Notes under the pieces: model-generated
Database searches by the model: none
The model's input: only the letters and a program-made list of their open reading frames with translations
What the model was told of the DNA's origin: nothing
Assembly: GCA_963762635.1 (NCBI GenBank)
Contig: CAVXLQ010000012.1
Coordinates: 186,001 to 250,000 of the forward strand
Length of the DNA stretch: 64,000 nucleotides
Direction of reading: 5' to 3'
Source of the DNA: Tenggerimyces sp963762635
GTDB lineage: Bacteria > Actinomycetota > Actinomycetes > Propionibacteriales > Actinopolymorphaceae
Program-made: the position numbers and the translations under genes
Shown here: piece after piece, positions 8,860 to 16,749 of the stretch
Position numbering within the stretch: position 1 is the stretch's first letter
Layout: the number at the start of each line of letters is the position of its first letter

Positions 8860-9159
8860 ATGGCCACCGACTACGACGCGCCGAGGAAGACGGACGAGGA
8901 GCTCTCCGAAGACAGCATCGAAGAGCTCAAGGCGCGGCGCATGGACAAGAACTCCGGAAAGGTCGACGTCGACGAGGCCGAAGTGGCCGAGACGTTCGAG
9001 CTCCCCGGGGCCGACTTGTCCAATGAGGAGCTGTCGGTCCGCGTGCTCCCACGCCAGGCCGACGAGTTCACGTGCTCGCGTTGCTTCCTCGTGCACCACA
9101 GAAGTCAGCTCGCGTTCGAGAAGAACGGCGGGCTGATCTGCCGCGACTGCGCCGCGTAG
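8860..9159 (+). CDS. DUF4193 family protein, zinc-ribbon-like
   Basis: 99 residues from ATG 8860, where MATDYDAPRKTDEE begins; the longer open frame upstream has no protein character. The N-terminal two thirds are acidic (EELSEDSIEELKARR). The C-terminus has CSRCFLVHHRSQLA...CRDCAA, two CxxC pairs that should bind one zinc, as in RNA-polymerase-associated small proteins. DUF4193 is actinobacteria-specific and sits near dut in mycobacteria, which is also the case here (DUF4193, DUF3093, dut). Function is unknown; cytoplasmic. Confidence 0.9.
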   Translation: MATDYDAPRKTDEELSEDSIEELKARRMDKNSGKVDVDEAEVAETFELPGADLSNEELSVRVLPRQADEFTCSRCFLVHHRSQLAFEKNGGLICRDCAA

Positions 9160-9209
9160 GACCTGCTCCGGCTCGTCCTTCGTTCCGCAGCCACGGCCCG
9201 TATATCTAC

Positions 9210-9259
9210 GCGCCTGGTGGAAGAGCGCACCGTCAGGGAGTGCGCCAACCACCGGGCGC
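9210..9259 (+). terminator. Rod-shaped hairpin downstream of DUF4193
   Basis: Nested pairing: outer arms 9210-9220 and 9249-9259 (11 bp with one mismatch) and inner arms 9225-9230 and 9240-9245 (6 bp) with a 9-base apical loop. It begins 50 bases after the DUF4193 stop. There is no T-run, so either it is an actinobacterial-type terminator or it has another RNA role. Confidence 0.55.
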
Positions 9260-9529
9260 GTCGTCATGCCTCGAAACAGCCGATTCGTCTGATGATTTGC
9301 TGGATCAGATGTTTCGTCACGCTGCCCCTGCCCTGGAGCGGATACGCCCAAACCCCGACTTTGCTGTGGGATCGGTGCCAGCCCTCGGTAGCGCGCTGGC
9401 GGCGTCCACACTCGCGCCCACGCCGCTGCCGAGCAGGACCGACCAGAGCTGCAAGAGGGCCATCCCGGAGTCCTTCGATGCCGGTTACGCCCGGATGGAG
9501 TCCGCTCCGACTGGCCGGCCGCCCGAGGG
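9260..9529. other. Gene-free stretch of about 270 bp
   Basis: Short open frames exist on both strands, but none has a ribosome site, coding-like third-position bias or a recognisable protein. I see nothing else in it. Confidence 0.5.
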
Positions 9530-9575
9530 CTTGTTGGAGAGATCTCGGTCTAGAGGTCGTGATCTGTCCAACAAG
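9530..9575. repeat. Dispersed hairpin repeat, copy 1 (CTTGTTGGA family)
   Basis: Arms CTTGTTGGA (9530-9538) and TCCAACAAG (9567-9575) enclose GATC...GATC and the core GATCTCGGTCTAGAGG. The same core occurs in the next hairpin, and the arms recur at 56504-56553. Confidence 0.85.
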
Positions 9576-9646
9576 TCCATCCGACACGTTCATGGCACCC
9601 ACGTGACAGACCGGCCTCGTCGTCGAGTGGTGCTTCATCCGTGAGT

Positions 9647-9688
9647 TGTTCCAGTGATCTCGGTCTAGAGGCCGAGATCACTGGAACA
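9647..9688. repeat. Dispersed hairpin repeat, copy 2 (GATCTCGG core)
   Basis: Perfect 17-bp stem: 9647-9663 pairs with 9672-9688 around the loop TCTAGAGG. The core GATCTCGGTCTAGAGG is identical to copy 1, while the outer arms differ (TGTTCCAGT in place of CTTGTTGGA). Confidence 0.88.
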
Positions 9689-9804
9689 GTCGGCGGACTT
9701 CAAGACACGCAGCTGCCATGGCGATCTAGACCGATGGATCCCTTGGGGACCATGGAACCCGCCAGGTCGCCCCATCAGCGCCACAGGCCACCTCGACACC
9801 ACTC

Positions 9805-9867
9805 CGTTTCGTATGAGGGCGTCCCTGTAGCGAATAGATCGCTAGAGGGACGCCCTCATGCGAAACG
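9805..9867 (-). terminator. 22-bp hairpin abutting the DUF4235 stop codon
   Basis: Arms 9805-9826 and 9846-9867 pair over 22 bp with one G-U wobble, and an inner 6-bp stem (TAGCGA/TCGCTA) closes a 5-base loop. The proximal arm touches the stop codon of the minus-strand DUF4235 gene, so it probably ends that transcript. The distal arm (AGGGACGCCCTCAT plus flank) reappears alone at 56452-56473, so it is also a repeat. Confidence 0.8.
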
Positions 9868-10200
9868 TCAGCGGCTGCTGGCGGCGCTGACGGCGAGGTT
9901 TTGGCGGTCCTTGCCGTCGTTGTCGCCCTTGATGCCCGGCGGCAGCTCGCCCGTCCAGCGGCGCCAGACGGTGGCGGCTTGGCGGGTGGCGAGGAGGCGG
10001 GCTACGGCGACGCCCACGCCGCTGGCGAGGGACCAGGCGATGGCTTCCTGCCAGGTGGTGTCGGGGTCCTCGGGGTTCGCGGGCGGCTCACTGCCGGTCA
10101 CGAACCGCCAGCTCGAGTCCACCACCTTCTTCGTCACGACCACCACCACAACCGTGGTGAGCCCACCGAAGATCCGCCAGCCCAGCTTTCCTGCCGCCAT
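9868..10200 (-). CDS. DUF4235 family membrane protein
   Basis: 110 residues, ATG 10200. Two hydrophobic segments (about residues 8-24, GGLTTVVVVVVTKKVV, and about 53-70, IAWSLASGVGVAVARLL) surround the family signature WRFVTGSEPPANPEDPDTTWQEAIAW; a second conserved piece reads RRWTGELPPG. This matches the short actinobacterial DUF4235 family, of unknown function. The upstream sequence AAGACT seven bases before the ATG could be a -10 of a leaderless transcript. It is separate from the DUF3093 gene by 19 bases and reads in the same direction, so they may be co-transcribed. Confidence 0.88.
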   Translation of the reverse strand: MAAGKLGWRIFGGLTTVVVVVVTKKVVDSSWRFVTGSEPPANPEDPDTTWQEAIAWSLASGVGVAVARLLATRQAATVWRRWTGELPPGIKGDNDGKDRQNLAVSAASSR

Positions 10201-10219
10201 GAAAAGCAGTCTTCCACTT

Positions 10220-10690
10220 TCACCGCTCAGTTACTCGCGCCGCCTCCAAGGCAGCCGCGAGGCGCTCGGGGTGCCGCGTGGCGACGTACCAGTACGGCGT
10301 CGGGTCCGCGGGATCGGTGACCTCTACCCGCACAGCGCGCGGGACGTACGGGCGCACCACCAAGTACGCCGACGCGTCCGCCGAAACTCCCCGCAAGGCC
10401 CGGGCCTGGTCAGCGGAGAGAGCCACCACCGAGCCCACAGCCCACAGCGGCAACGTGGCCCGCCCGGCAACCAGGGCAGCATCCGACACGGCCACCCGTA
10501 AGGCGCCAAAAAAGACCAGCCCCACGACCACAAGCACAAGAGCGACAGCACTCAGCAGGTTCGCCCACAAAGCCGGCAGAGCGGCGAAGAACGCCAGCCA
10601 CAACGTCCCGGTCAACAGCACCGACACGATCCACCACGACACGGGCACCCAAAGCCGCTCCGCATAACGCCCGGGCAAAGAACCGTCCAC
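10220..10690 (-). CDS. DUF3093 family membrane protein
   Basis: 156 residues, GTG 10690. The pattern YAERLWVPVSWW, two adjacent membrane spans at about residues 15-60, then a soluble part with VVRPYVPRAVRVEVTDPADPTPYWYVATRHPERLA, is the DUF3093 architecture. In mycobacteria the same family lies next to and divergent from dut, exactly as here (dut starts 53 bases away on the other strand). Function unknown; probably a membrane-anchored protein with a cytoplasmic PH-like tail. Confidence 0.9.
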   Translation of the reverse strand: MDGSLPGRYAERLWVPVSWWIVSVLLTGTLWLAFFAALPALWANLLSAVALVLVVVGLVFFGALRVAVSDAALVAGRATLPLWAVGSVVALSADQARALRGVSADASAYLVVRPYVPRAVRVEVTDPADPTPYWYVATRHPERLAAALEAARVTER

Positions 10691-10729
10691 GCCCGCAAGC
10701 CTCCCACCGAAGAGCCCCCACCCGGCGGG

Positions 10730-10735
10730 TAGGGT
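10730..10735 (+). promoter_or_regulatory. Putative -10 box of dut (leaderless)
   Basis: TAGGGT lies 8 bases before GTG 10744 and no ribosome site precedes the start, so transcription probably begins at the start codon. No clear -35 is visible. Confidence 0.5.
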
Positions 10736-10743
10736 CGGGCGTC

Positions 10744-11244
10744 GTGAGCTCCGACCCCCTCGGCCTGCACGACGTGCCGATTCTGATCCAAAGACTCGAC
10801 AAAGAGCTCGAGCTGCCGGCGTACGCCAACCCTGGCGACGCCGGCGCGGACCTCGTCAGCACCATCGACGTCGACCTGGCCCCGGGCGAGCGCGCGATCG
10901 TCCCCACCGGCATCGCGATCGCGATGCCGAGCGGGTACGCGGCGTTCGTGCACCCGCGGTCCGGGCTCGCCGCCCGCTGCGGCGTCACGACCCTCAACTC
11001 GCCGGGCACGATCGACGCGGGTTACCGTGGAGAGATCCGGGTCATCGTCGTCAACCTCGACCCGAAGGAGCCGGTGGAGTTGCGCCGGGGGGAACGCATC
11101 GCTCAGCTCGTCGTGCAGAAGGTCGAGACCGCGCGGTTCGTCGAGGTGGACACGTTGCCCGGGTCCGCCAGAGGTGAAGGCGGGTTCGGGTCGACCGGTG
11201 GAGCCGACGCGCTAGCCCGCGCGAGCGCGAGTGAAGGGGTCTGA
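10744..11244 (+). CDS. dut: Deoxyuridine 5'-triphosphate nucleotidohydrolase (dUTPase)
   Basis: 166 residues. It hydrolyses dUTP to dUMP and pyrophosphate, keeping uracil out of DNA and supplying dUMP for thymidylate. All five trimeric-dUTPase motifs are visible: DAGADL at 32-37, PRSGLA, GTIDAGYRGEI (catalytic Asp), ERIAQLVV and the glycine-rich RGEGGFGSTG near the C-terminus. A short extra tail (ADALARASASEGV) follows. It is followed immediately by DUF3710, as in other actinobacteria. Confidence 0.97.
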   Translation: MSSDPLGLHDVPILIQRLDKELELPAYANPGDAGADLVSTIDVDLAPGERAIVPTGIAIAMPSGYAAFVHPRSGLAARCGVTTLNSPGTIDAGYRGEIRVIVVNLDPKEPVELRRGERIAQLVVQKVETARFVEVDTLPGSARGEGGFGSTGGADALARASASEGV

Positions 11245-11245
11245 A

Positions 11246-11959
11246 GTGATCTTCCGCAAGGCGAAAATGCCGCACTCCGCCTCCGAGCTCGACGCCAGGG
11301 ACAAGAGGCGCCGCGGACGCGAGCCGGAGCTCCAGGGTCACCACTTCCCGGAGGCCGAGAGCGAGTACGAGGACCCCAACGCCTCAGCCGACCGGGGTAG
11401 GCACCGCGCGACGCCCGACAACGGCCCGTACGACGCCGCCGACATCGACGTCGAGTCCGACGAGTGGATCAACCTCGGCGGCATCCTGCTCCGCCCGATG
11501 GAGGGCACCGAGCTCCGGCTCCAGGTCGACGAGGGCTCGCAGACCGTGATGGCGGCACTCCTCGTCGCCGGCGAGTCGGCGCTGGAGCTGCGCGCGTTCG
11601 CGGCCCCGCGCAGTGGCGGGCTCTGGGACGACCTGCGCCGCGAGATCGCGGCCGAGACGACCCGCCGCGGCGGCACGGTGACCGAGGCGACCGGACCGTA
11701 CGGCGCCGAGCTCAAGGTGGTCGTCTCCGGCCGCCAGCCCGACGGCAGTACGGGGACCCAGGTCTCCCGGATCGTCGGCGTCGACGGCCCGCGCTGGTTC
11801 CTGCGCGGCACGTTGCTCGGCCGCGCGGCACAGGAGCCCGACCAGGCGGAGCCGCTGCTCCACGCGCTCAGCCACGTCGCCGTCGTACGTGGCAAGGGCC
11901 CGATGGCACCCCGCGACATGATCCCGTTGAAGCTGCCGGACCAGGCCCAGCAGCTCTAG
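11246..11959 (+). CDS. DUF3710 family protein
   Basis: 237 residues if started at GTG 11246, which begins one base after the dut stop and has AAGGGG 7 bases upstream; GTG 11231 is a possible alternative inside dut. The N-terminus is charged and low in complexity; the domain proper runs from about residue 65 (EWINLGGILLRP) to GPMAPRDMIPLKLP near the end, the DUF3710 signature. Soluble, unknown function, always near dut in actinobacteria. Its stop codon TAG belongs to the CTAG that borders the mobile element just downstream, so the last codon or two may have been set by an insertion. Confidence 0.9.
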   Translation: MIFRKAKMPHSASELDARDKRRRGREPELQGHHFPEAESEYEDPNASADRGRHRATPDNGPYDAADIDVESDEWINLGGILLRPMEGTELRLQVDEGSQTVMAALLVAGESALELRAFAAPRSGGLWDDLRREIAAETTRRGGTVTEATGPYGAELKVVVSGRQPDGSTGTQVSRIVGVDGPRWFLRGTLLGRAAQEPDQAEPLLHALSHVAVVRGKGPMAPRDMIPLKLPDQAQQL

Positions 11960-12138
11960 GCCGTGTCTGCCAAAGATCGCCTGACGCGCGACACCTCGCA
12001 TCCCGCCTGGCCGCGGTCCAGTTCGTCACCCATAGAACCACTATGAATTCCTCCTGCACCACGCCCAGCCGGGCGCGATGCGCCGCGCGCCATCGCGCTA
12101 CGCGCGATGACCGGCGCTATTTGCCAGACACGACCTAG
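11956..12138. mobile_element. MITE-like element with CTAG target duplication
   Basis: Element 11960-12134 (175 bp) is flanked by CTAG at 11956-11959 and 12135-12138. Its ends form inverted repeats: GCCGTGTCTGCCAAA on the left and, read outward-in on the other strand, GTCGTGTCTGGCAAA on the right (18 of 22 terminal bases match). It has no transposase. A 4-bp YTAR target duplication is the habit of the IS5 subgroup, so it was probably moved in trans by such a transposase. Inside it are GCGCGCG-type palindromes only. Confidence 0.78.
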
Positions 12139-12176
12139 GCCGGATTCACCAGCCGAACCCACGTATGCTGCGTGCC

Positions 12177-12557
12177 ATGAAGACCGAGCGGGAAGGCCTG
12201 TTCAAGCGGGCTCTCAACCGGCTCACCTCCAGTGCTGACGCGCTGGAGGCCGAGGAGCTGCAGGAGGACGTCCGGGAGTCCGGCGTCGACCCGATCCGCA
12301 GCTGTGCCGACCGGCAGCGGGTCAAGCTGCGCGGCACGCTGCGTACGGTGACGCTGCAGCCACGCGCCGGTTCGCCCGCGTTGGAGGCCGAGCTGTACGA
12401 CGGCTCCGGCACGGTCACGCTGGTCTGGCTCGGCCGGCGCCGGATCATCGGCGTCGAACCAGGCCGCGGCATCGTCGTCTCGGGGCGCGTGGGGATCCAG
12501 GACGACCGCCGCATCATGTACAACCCGCGCTACGAGCTGAAGCCGATGGGGGAGTAG
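12177..12557 (+). CDS. OB-fold nucleic-acid-binding protein
   Basis: 126 residues from ATG 12177; the box TATGCT ends 7 bases before it, which suggests a leaderless message. After a helical N-terminus, residues about 45-120 form an OB fold: VKLRGTLRTVTLQP, LEAELYDGSGTVTLVWLGRRRI, GIVVSGRVG. The family follows DUF3710 in many actinobacteria and resembles the single-strand-binding domain of RecG-like proteins. Role in nucleic-acid metabolism is inferred from the fold. It precedes DUF3159 by 6 bases. Confidence 0.85.
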   Translation: MKTEREGLFKRALNRLTSSADALEAEELQEDVRESGVDPIRSCADRQRVKLRGTLRTVTLQPRAGSPALEAELYDGSGTVTLVWLGRRRIIGVEPGRGIVVSGRVGIQDDRRIMYNPRYELKPMGE

Positions 12558-12563
12558 TCACCC

Positions 12564-13310
12564 GTGACAGATGCCAAGAGTGGTTCGCCCACGACCGAGC
12601 AGACCACTGCGGACACCGAAGGTGACAAGCCGAAGCAGGACGAGGACTTCTCGCTGCTGAAGGCGTTCGGCGGTTGGGGTGGGTTGCTCGACGCCGGGCT
12701 GCCCGGCATCGCGTTCGTCGGGTCGTACACCCTGTTCAACCACAACCTGAAGACCGCGATCATCGTCGCGGTCGCGCTCGGCGTCGTGCTCGCCGTGGTC
12801 CGGCTGATCCGCAAGGACCCGCTGCAGAACGTCATCGGCGGCTTCGTCGGCATCGGCATCGCGGCCTGGATCGCGCACAAGACCGGCGAGGCGCGCAACT
12901 TCTACCTGCCTGGCCTGTTCATCAACGCCGGGTACGCGGCGGGCTACCTGATCGCCAACCTGGTGCGCTGGCCGCTGATCGGCATCGCGGTCGGCTTCGC
13001 CGCCGGGTGGGGCACCGAGTGGCGCAAGGATCCGCTGCTGCTCCGGGCGTTCCTGCGTACGGGCTGGATCTGGGTCGCGTACTTCCTGCTCAAGCTCGCG
13101 GTCCAGCTGCCGCTCTACCTCACCGACCAGCTCGTCGCCCTGGGCGTCGTCCGCGTCGCCGGCGGCTGGCCGTTGCTGCTGGTCGTGCTGTACCTGAACT
13201 ACGTCGTGGTCAAGGCGTCGGTGCCGAAGGAGACGTTCGCCAAGTTCAAGGCGGGCGCCGAGGCGCTGGCCGAGAAGCGCAACGGCTCCAGCGGGAGCAG
13301 CAACACCTGA
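12564..13310 (+). CDS. DUF3159 family membrane protein
   Basis: 248 residues from GTG 12564 (GGGGGAG upstream, at the end of the previous gene). A polar N-terminus of about 35 residues precedes AFGGWGGLLDAGLPGIAFV and five to six membrane spans; the signature segment LPGLFINAGYAAGYLIANLVRWPLIG is intact. The C-terminus is basic and cytoplasmic. DUF3159 proteins look like a half-transporter or scaffold (intracellular-septation-protein-like topology), but function is unknown. Last gene of the dut-DUF3159 run before the inserted AraC-VOC-UvrA-like cassette. Confidence 0.88.
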   Translation: MTDAKSGSPTTEQTTADTEGDKPKQDEDFSLLKAFGGWGGLLDAGLPGIAFVGSYTLFNHNLKTAIIVAVALGVVLAVVRLIRKDPLQNVIGGFVGIGIAAWIAHKTGEARNFYLPGLFINAGYAAGYLIANLVRWPLIGIAVGFAAGWGTEWRKDPLLLRAFLRTGWIWVAYFLLKLAVQLPLYLTDQLVALGVVRVAGGWPLLLVVLYLNYVVVKASVPKETFAKFKAGAEALAEKRNGSSGSSNT

Positions 13311-13335
13311 GCCGCGATGTGGCACCATCGATGGC

Positions 13336-13770
<435 letters not shown>

Positions 13771-13790
13771 TCCCAACTAGCCTGACCTGC

Positions 13791-14201
13791 ATGGACATCA
13801 AGATTGCGTACGCGTTCCTCCCGCAGACCGATCCCGACGCCACGCTCGCCTTCTACCGCGACGTGCTCGGCTGGGAGATCCGGAACGACGTCGGCTACAA
13901 GGGCTTGCGCTGGCTCACGATGGGCCCGGCCGACCAGCCGGAGACGTCGGTCGTCTTCTACCCGCCGTCCGCCGAGCCCGGCATCACCGAGGACGAGCGC
14001 AAGACGATCCTCGAGCTGATAGCCAAGGGCAACTACGGTGCCCTCACGCTCGCCACCAGCGACCTCGACGGCGTCTTCGACAAGCTGCAGGCCAGTGGCG
14101 CGGAGGTCCTGCAGGAGCCGACCGACCAGCCGTACGGTGTGCGCGACTGCGCGTTCCGCGACCCCACCGGCAACCTGCTCCGCATCAACGCCCTGAGCTG
14201 A
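13791..14201 (+). CDS. VOC (glyoxalase/bleomycin-resistance) family protein
   Basis: 136 residues from ATG 13791, with TAGCCT ending 7 bases upstream, a likely -10 for a leaderless message. Two beta-alpha-beta-beta-beta modules: IKIAYAFLPQTDPDATLAFY, VLGWEIRNDVGYKGLRW, then ALTLATSDLDGVFDKLQ and the terminal DCAFRDPTGNLLRI. The last motif is the standard VOC ending. The usual first metal-binding His is not obvious, so it may bind and sequester a compound rather than catalyse. Its neighbours are an AraC regulator and a UvrA-like ATPase. Confidence 0.88.
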   Translation: MDIKIAYAFLPQTDPDATLAFYRDVLGWEIRNDVGYKGLRWLTMGPADQPETSVVFYPPSAEPGITEDERKTILELIAKGNYGALTLATSDLDGVFDKLQASGAEVLQEPTDQPYGVRDCAFRDPTGNLLRINALS

Positions 14202-14237
14202 ACGCCGCGACCGCACGTACGTAGAGGGAGAACACCG

Positions 14238-16640
14238 ATGGCCAAGCCCACCAGGACGACGAAGAAGGCCGCGTCGGCGTCTGGCACGCACGTCGCCGAC
14301 AGCCACGACCTGATCCGCGTCCTCGGCGCCCGTGAGAACAACCTCAAGGACGTCAGCCTCGAGATTCCCAAGCGCAGGCTGACCGTCTTCACCGGCGTCT
14401 CCGGCTCGGGCAAGAGCTCGTTGGTGTTCGACACGATCGCCGCGGACTCGCAGCGGCTGATCAACGAGACGTACAGCGCGTTCGTCCAGGGCTTCATGCC
14501 GAACCTGGCCCGCCCCGACGTCGACGTCCTCGATGGCCTGACGACCGCGATCGTCGTCGGCCAGGACCGGATCGGCTCCAACCCGCGGTCGACCGTCGGC
14601 ACCGTGACCGACGCGCTCGCGATGCTGCGGCTGCTGTTCAGCCGGTTGGCCAAGCCGTACATCGGACCGCCCACCGCGTTCTCGTTCAACGTCCCGACCC
14701 GCACCGCGAGCGGCATCCTGACTACCGACAAGGGCGGCGGCAAGAAGGACATTGTCCGCAACGTCGTCTACCAGGGCGGCATGTGCCCCAAGTGCGAGGG
14801 CATGGGCTCGACGAACGACTTCGACCTCACCGCGCTGTACGACGACAGCAAGTCGCTCAACGAGGGCGCGCTGACGATTCCCGGCTTCAGCATGGAGGGC
14901 TGGTACGGCCGCATCTTCCGCGGTGCGGGCTTCTTCGACCCGGACAAGCCGATCCGCAAGTACAACAAGCGCGAGCTGCACGACCTGCTCTACAAGGAGG
15001 CGACCAAGATCAAGGTCGAAGGGACCAACCTCACGTACCAGGGCCTGGTCCCGCAGATCCAGAAGTCCTTCCTGTCCAAGGACAAGGAGGCGATGCAGCC
15101 GCACATCCGCGCGTTCGTGGACCGGGCGGTGACGTTCCAGACCTGCCCCGACTGCGACGGCACCCGGCTGAACGACGCGGCGCGCGGCTCGAAGATCAAG
15201 AGCAAGAGCATCGCCGACCTCTGCTCGATGCAGATCTCCGACCTGGCCGAGTGGGTCGGTGGGCTCAAGCAGCCGTCGATGGCGCCGCTGATCGACGCGT
15301 TGGGCGCCAACTTGGACTCGTTCGTCGAGCTCGGGCTCGGCTACCTCAGCCTCGAGCGCCCGTCTGGAACGCTGTCCGGTGGCGAGGCGCAGCGCATCAA
15401 GCTGCTGAGGCATCTCGGGTCGTCGCTGACCGACGTCACGTACGTCTTCGACGAGCCCACGACCGGCCTGCACCCGCACGACGTCCAGCAGATGAACGAC
15501 CTGCTGGTCCGGCTCCGGGACAAGGGCAACACCGTTCTCGTCGTCGAGCACGAGCCGGAGACGATCGGGATCGCCGACCACATCGTCGACCTCGGACCAG
15601 GTGCCGGCACCGCCGGCGGCGAGGTCGTCTTCGAGGGCACGGTCGACAAGCTGCGGACCAGCGGCACGATCACCGGCCGGCACCTCGACGACCGCGCGGG
15701 CTTGAAGTCGTCGCTGCGTACGCCTGACGGCGCGCTCGAGATCCGCGGCGCCGACGCGCACAACCTCAAGAAGGTCGACGTCGACGTCCCGCTCGGCGTT
15801 CTGGTCGTCGTCACCGGCGTCGCGGGCTCCGGCAAGAGCTCCCTGATCCACGACTCGCTGGGCAAGCGCGACGGCGTCGTGACCGTGGACCAGGGCTCGA
15901 TCAAGGGATCGCGGCGCAGCAACCCGGCCACCTACACGGGACTGCTCGAGCCGATCCGCAAGGCGTTCGCCAAGGAGAACGGGGTGAAGCCCGCTCTCTT
16001 CTCAGCCAACTCCGAGGGCGCCTGCCCCACCTGCAACGGCGCCGGCGTCATCTACACCGAGCTGGGCTTCATGGAGACCGTGTCGACGACGTGTGAGGAC
16101 TGTGGCGGCAAGCGGTTCGACGCGTCGGTGCTGGAGTACAAGCTCGGCGGCCGCGACATCAGTGAGGTGCTCGCGATGTCGGTGACCGACGCCGAGGAGT
16201 TCTTCACCGACGGCCCCGCGAAGACGCCGGCCGCGCACGCGATCCTCGCGCGGCTCGTCGACGTCGGGCTCGGCTACCTGGGCATCGGGCAGCCGCTCAC
16301 CACGCTGTCCGGCGGTGAACGGCAGCGGCTCAAGCTCGCGGTGCACATGGCGGAGAAGGGCGGCGTCTACATCCTCGACGAGCCGACCACGGGTCTCCAC
16401 CTCGCCGACGTCGAGCACCTGCTCGCGCTGCTGGACCGGCTGGTCGACTCCGGCAAGTCCGTGATCGTCATCGAGCACCACCAGTCGGTGATGGCACACG
16501 CCGACTGGATCATCGACCTCGGCCCGGGGGCTGGTCATGACGGTGGGACTGTGGTCTTCGAGGGAACACCTGCCGAGTTGGTCGCCTCGCGGAAGAAGAC
16601 GGTGACCGGAGAGCACCTCGCGGAGTACGTCGGTGGCTGA
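14238..16640 (+). CDS. UvrA-like ABC ATPase (short, UvrA2/drug-resistance type)
   Basis: 800 residues, shorter than canonical UvrA of about 950. Two ABC modules: Walker A GVSGSGKSS at about residues 53-61 and GVAGSGKSS near residue 530, signatures LSGGEAQR near 378 and LSGGERQR near 690, and Walker B regions ending DEPTTGLHPHD and DEPTTGLHLAD. Zinc-ribbon pairs CPKC...CPDC and CPTC...CEDC are present, so it should bind DNA. The shortness fits loss of part of the UvrB-interaction/insertion domain, as in UvrA2 proteins linked to tolerance of DNA-intercalating drugs. The sequence of its last codons begins the 137-bp inverted repeat described separately. Confidence 0.9.
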   Translation: MAKPTRTTKKAASASGTHVADSHDLIRVLGARENNLKDVSLEIPKRRLTVFTGVSGSGKSSLVFDTIAADSQRLINETYSAFVQGFMPNLARPDVDVLDGLTTAIVVGQDRIGSNPRSTVGTVTDALAMLRLLFSRLAKPYIGPPTAFSFNVPTRTASGILTTDKGGGKKDIVRNVVYQGGMCPKCEGMGSTNDFDLTALYDDSKSLNEGALTIPGFSMEGWYGRIFRGAGFFDPDKPIRKYNKRELHDLLYKEATKIKVEGTNLTYQGLVPQIQKSFLSKDKEAMQPHIRAFVDRAVTFQTCPDCDGTRLNDAARGSKIKSKSIADLCSMQISDLAEWVGGLKQPSMAPLIDALGANLDSFVELGLGYLSLERPSGTLSGGEAQRIKLLRHLGSSLTDVTYVFDEPTTGLHPHDVQQMNDLLVRLRDKGNTVLVVEHEPETIGIADHIVDLGPGAGTAGGEVVFEGTVDKLRTSGTITGRHLDDRAGLKSSLRTPDGALEIRGADAHNLKKVDVDVPLGVLVVVTGVAGSGKSSLIHDSLGKRDGVVTVDQGSIKGSRRSNPATYTGLLEPIRKAFAKENGVKPALFSANSEGACPTCNGAGVIYTELGFMETVSTTCEDCGGKRFDASVLEYKLGGRDISEVLAMSVTDAEEFFTDGPAKTPAAHAILARLVDVGLGYLGIGQPLTTLSGGERQRLKLAVHMAEKGGVYILDEPTTGLHLADVEHLLALLDRLVDSGKSVIVIEHHQSVMAHADWIIDLGPGAGHDGGTVVFEGTPAELVASRKKTVTGEHLAEYVGG

Positions 16641-16749
16641 CCCGTCTGGTTGTGGGGTAACCCGCGGTGTCGACTGTTGGCTTCGCCAGGCCGTTTTCGG
16701 ATGTTCACCGCGCTCCTGGTCTGGTGGGGCTTCCGGAGGGGATCCTTAT
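16613..16749. repeat. Left arm of a 137-bp inverted repeat flanking the permease-TrkA genes
   Basis: It runs from the last codons of the UvrA-like gene (HLAEYVGG stop) to the stop codon of the minus-strand permease. The reverse complement at 20275-20411 matches over all 137 positions without gaps, with differences only in a few short patches. Internal sequence includes GTGGGGTAACCCGCGG and TTCACCGCGCTCCTGGTCTGG. Confidence 0.92.

Noticed and set aside
9264..9638. 124-codon minus-strand open frame
   Set aside because: No start signal, no protein-like composition, and it crosses a repeat hairpin.
11960..12134. Complete insertion sequence
   Set aside because: It has inverted ends and a target duplication but no transposase frame, so it is at most a MITE.
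16613..16749. c-di-AMP (ydaO) riboswitch near potassium genes
   Set aside because: The repeat lies downstream of both potassium genes, not upstream, and its sequence does not show the riboswitch core.
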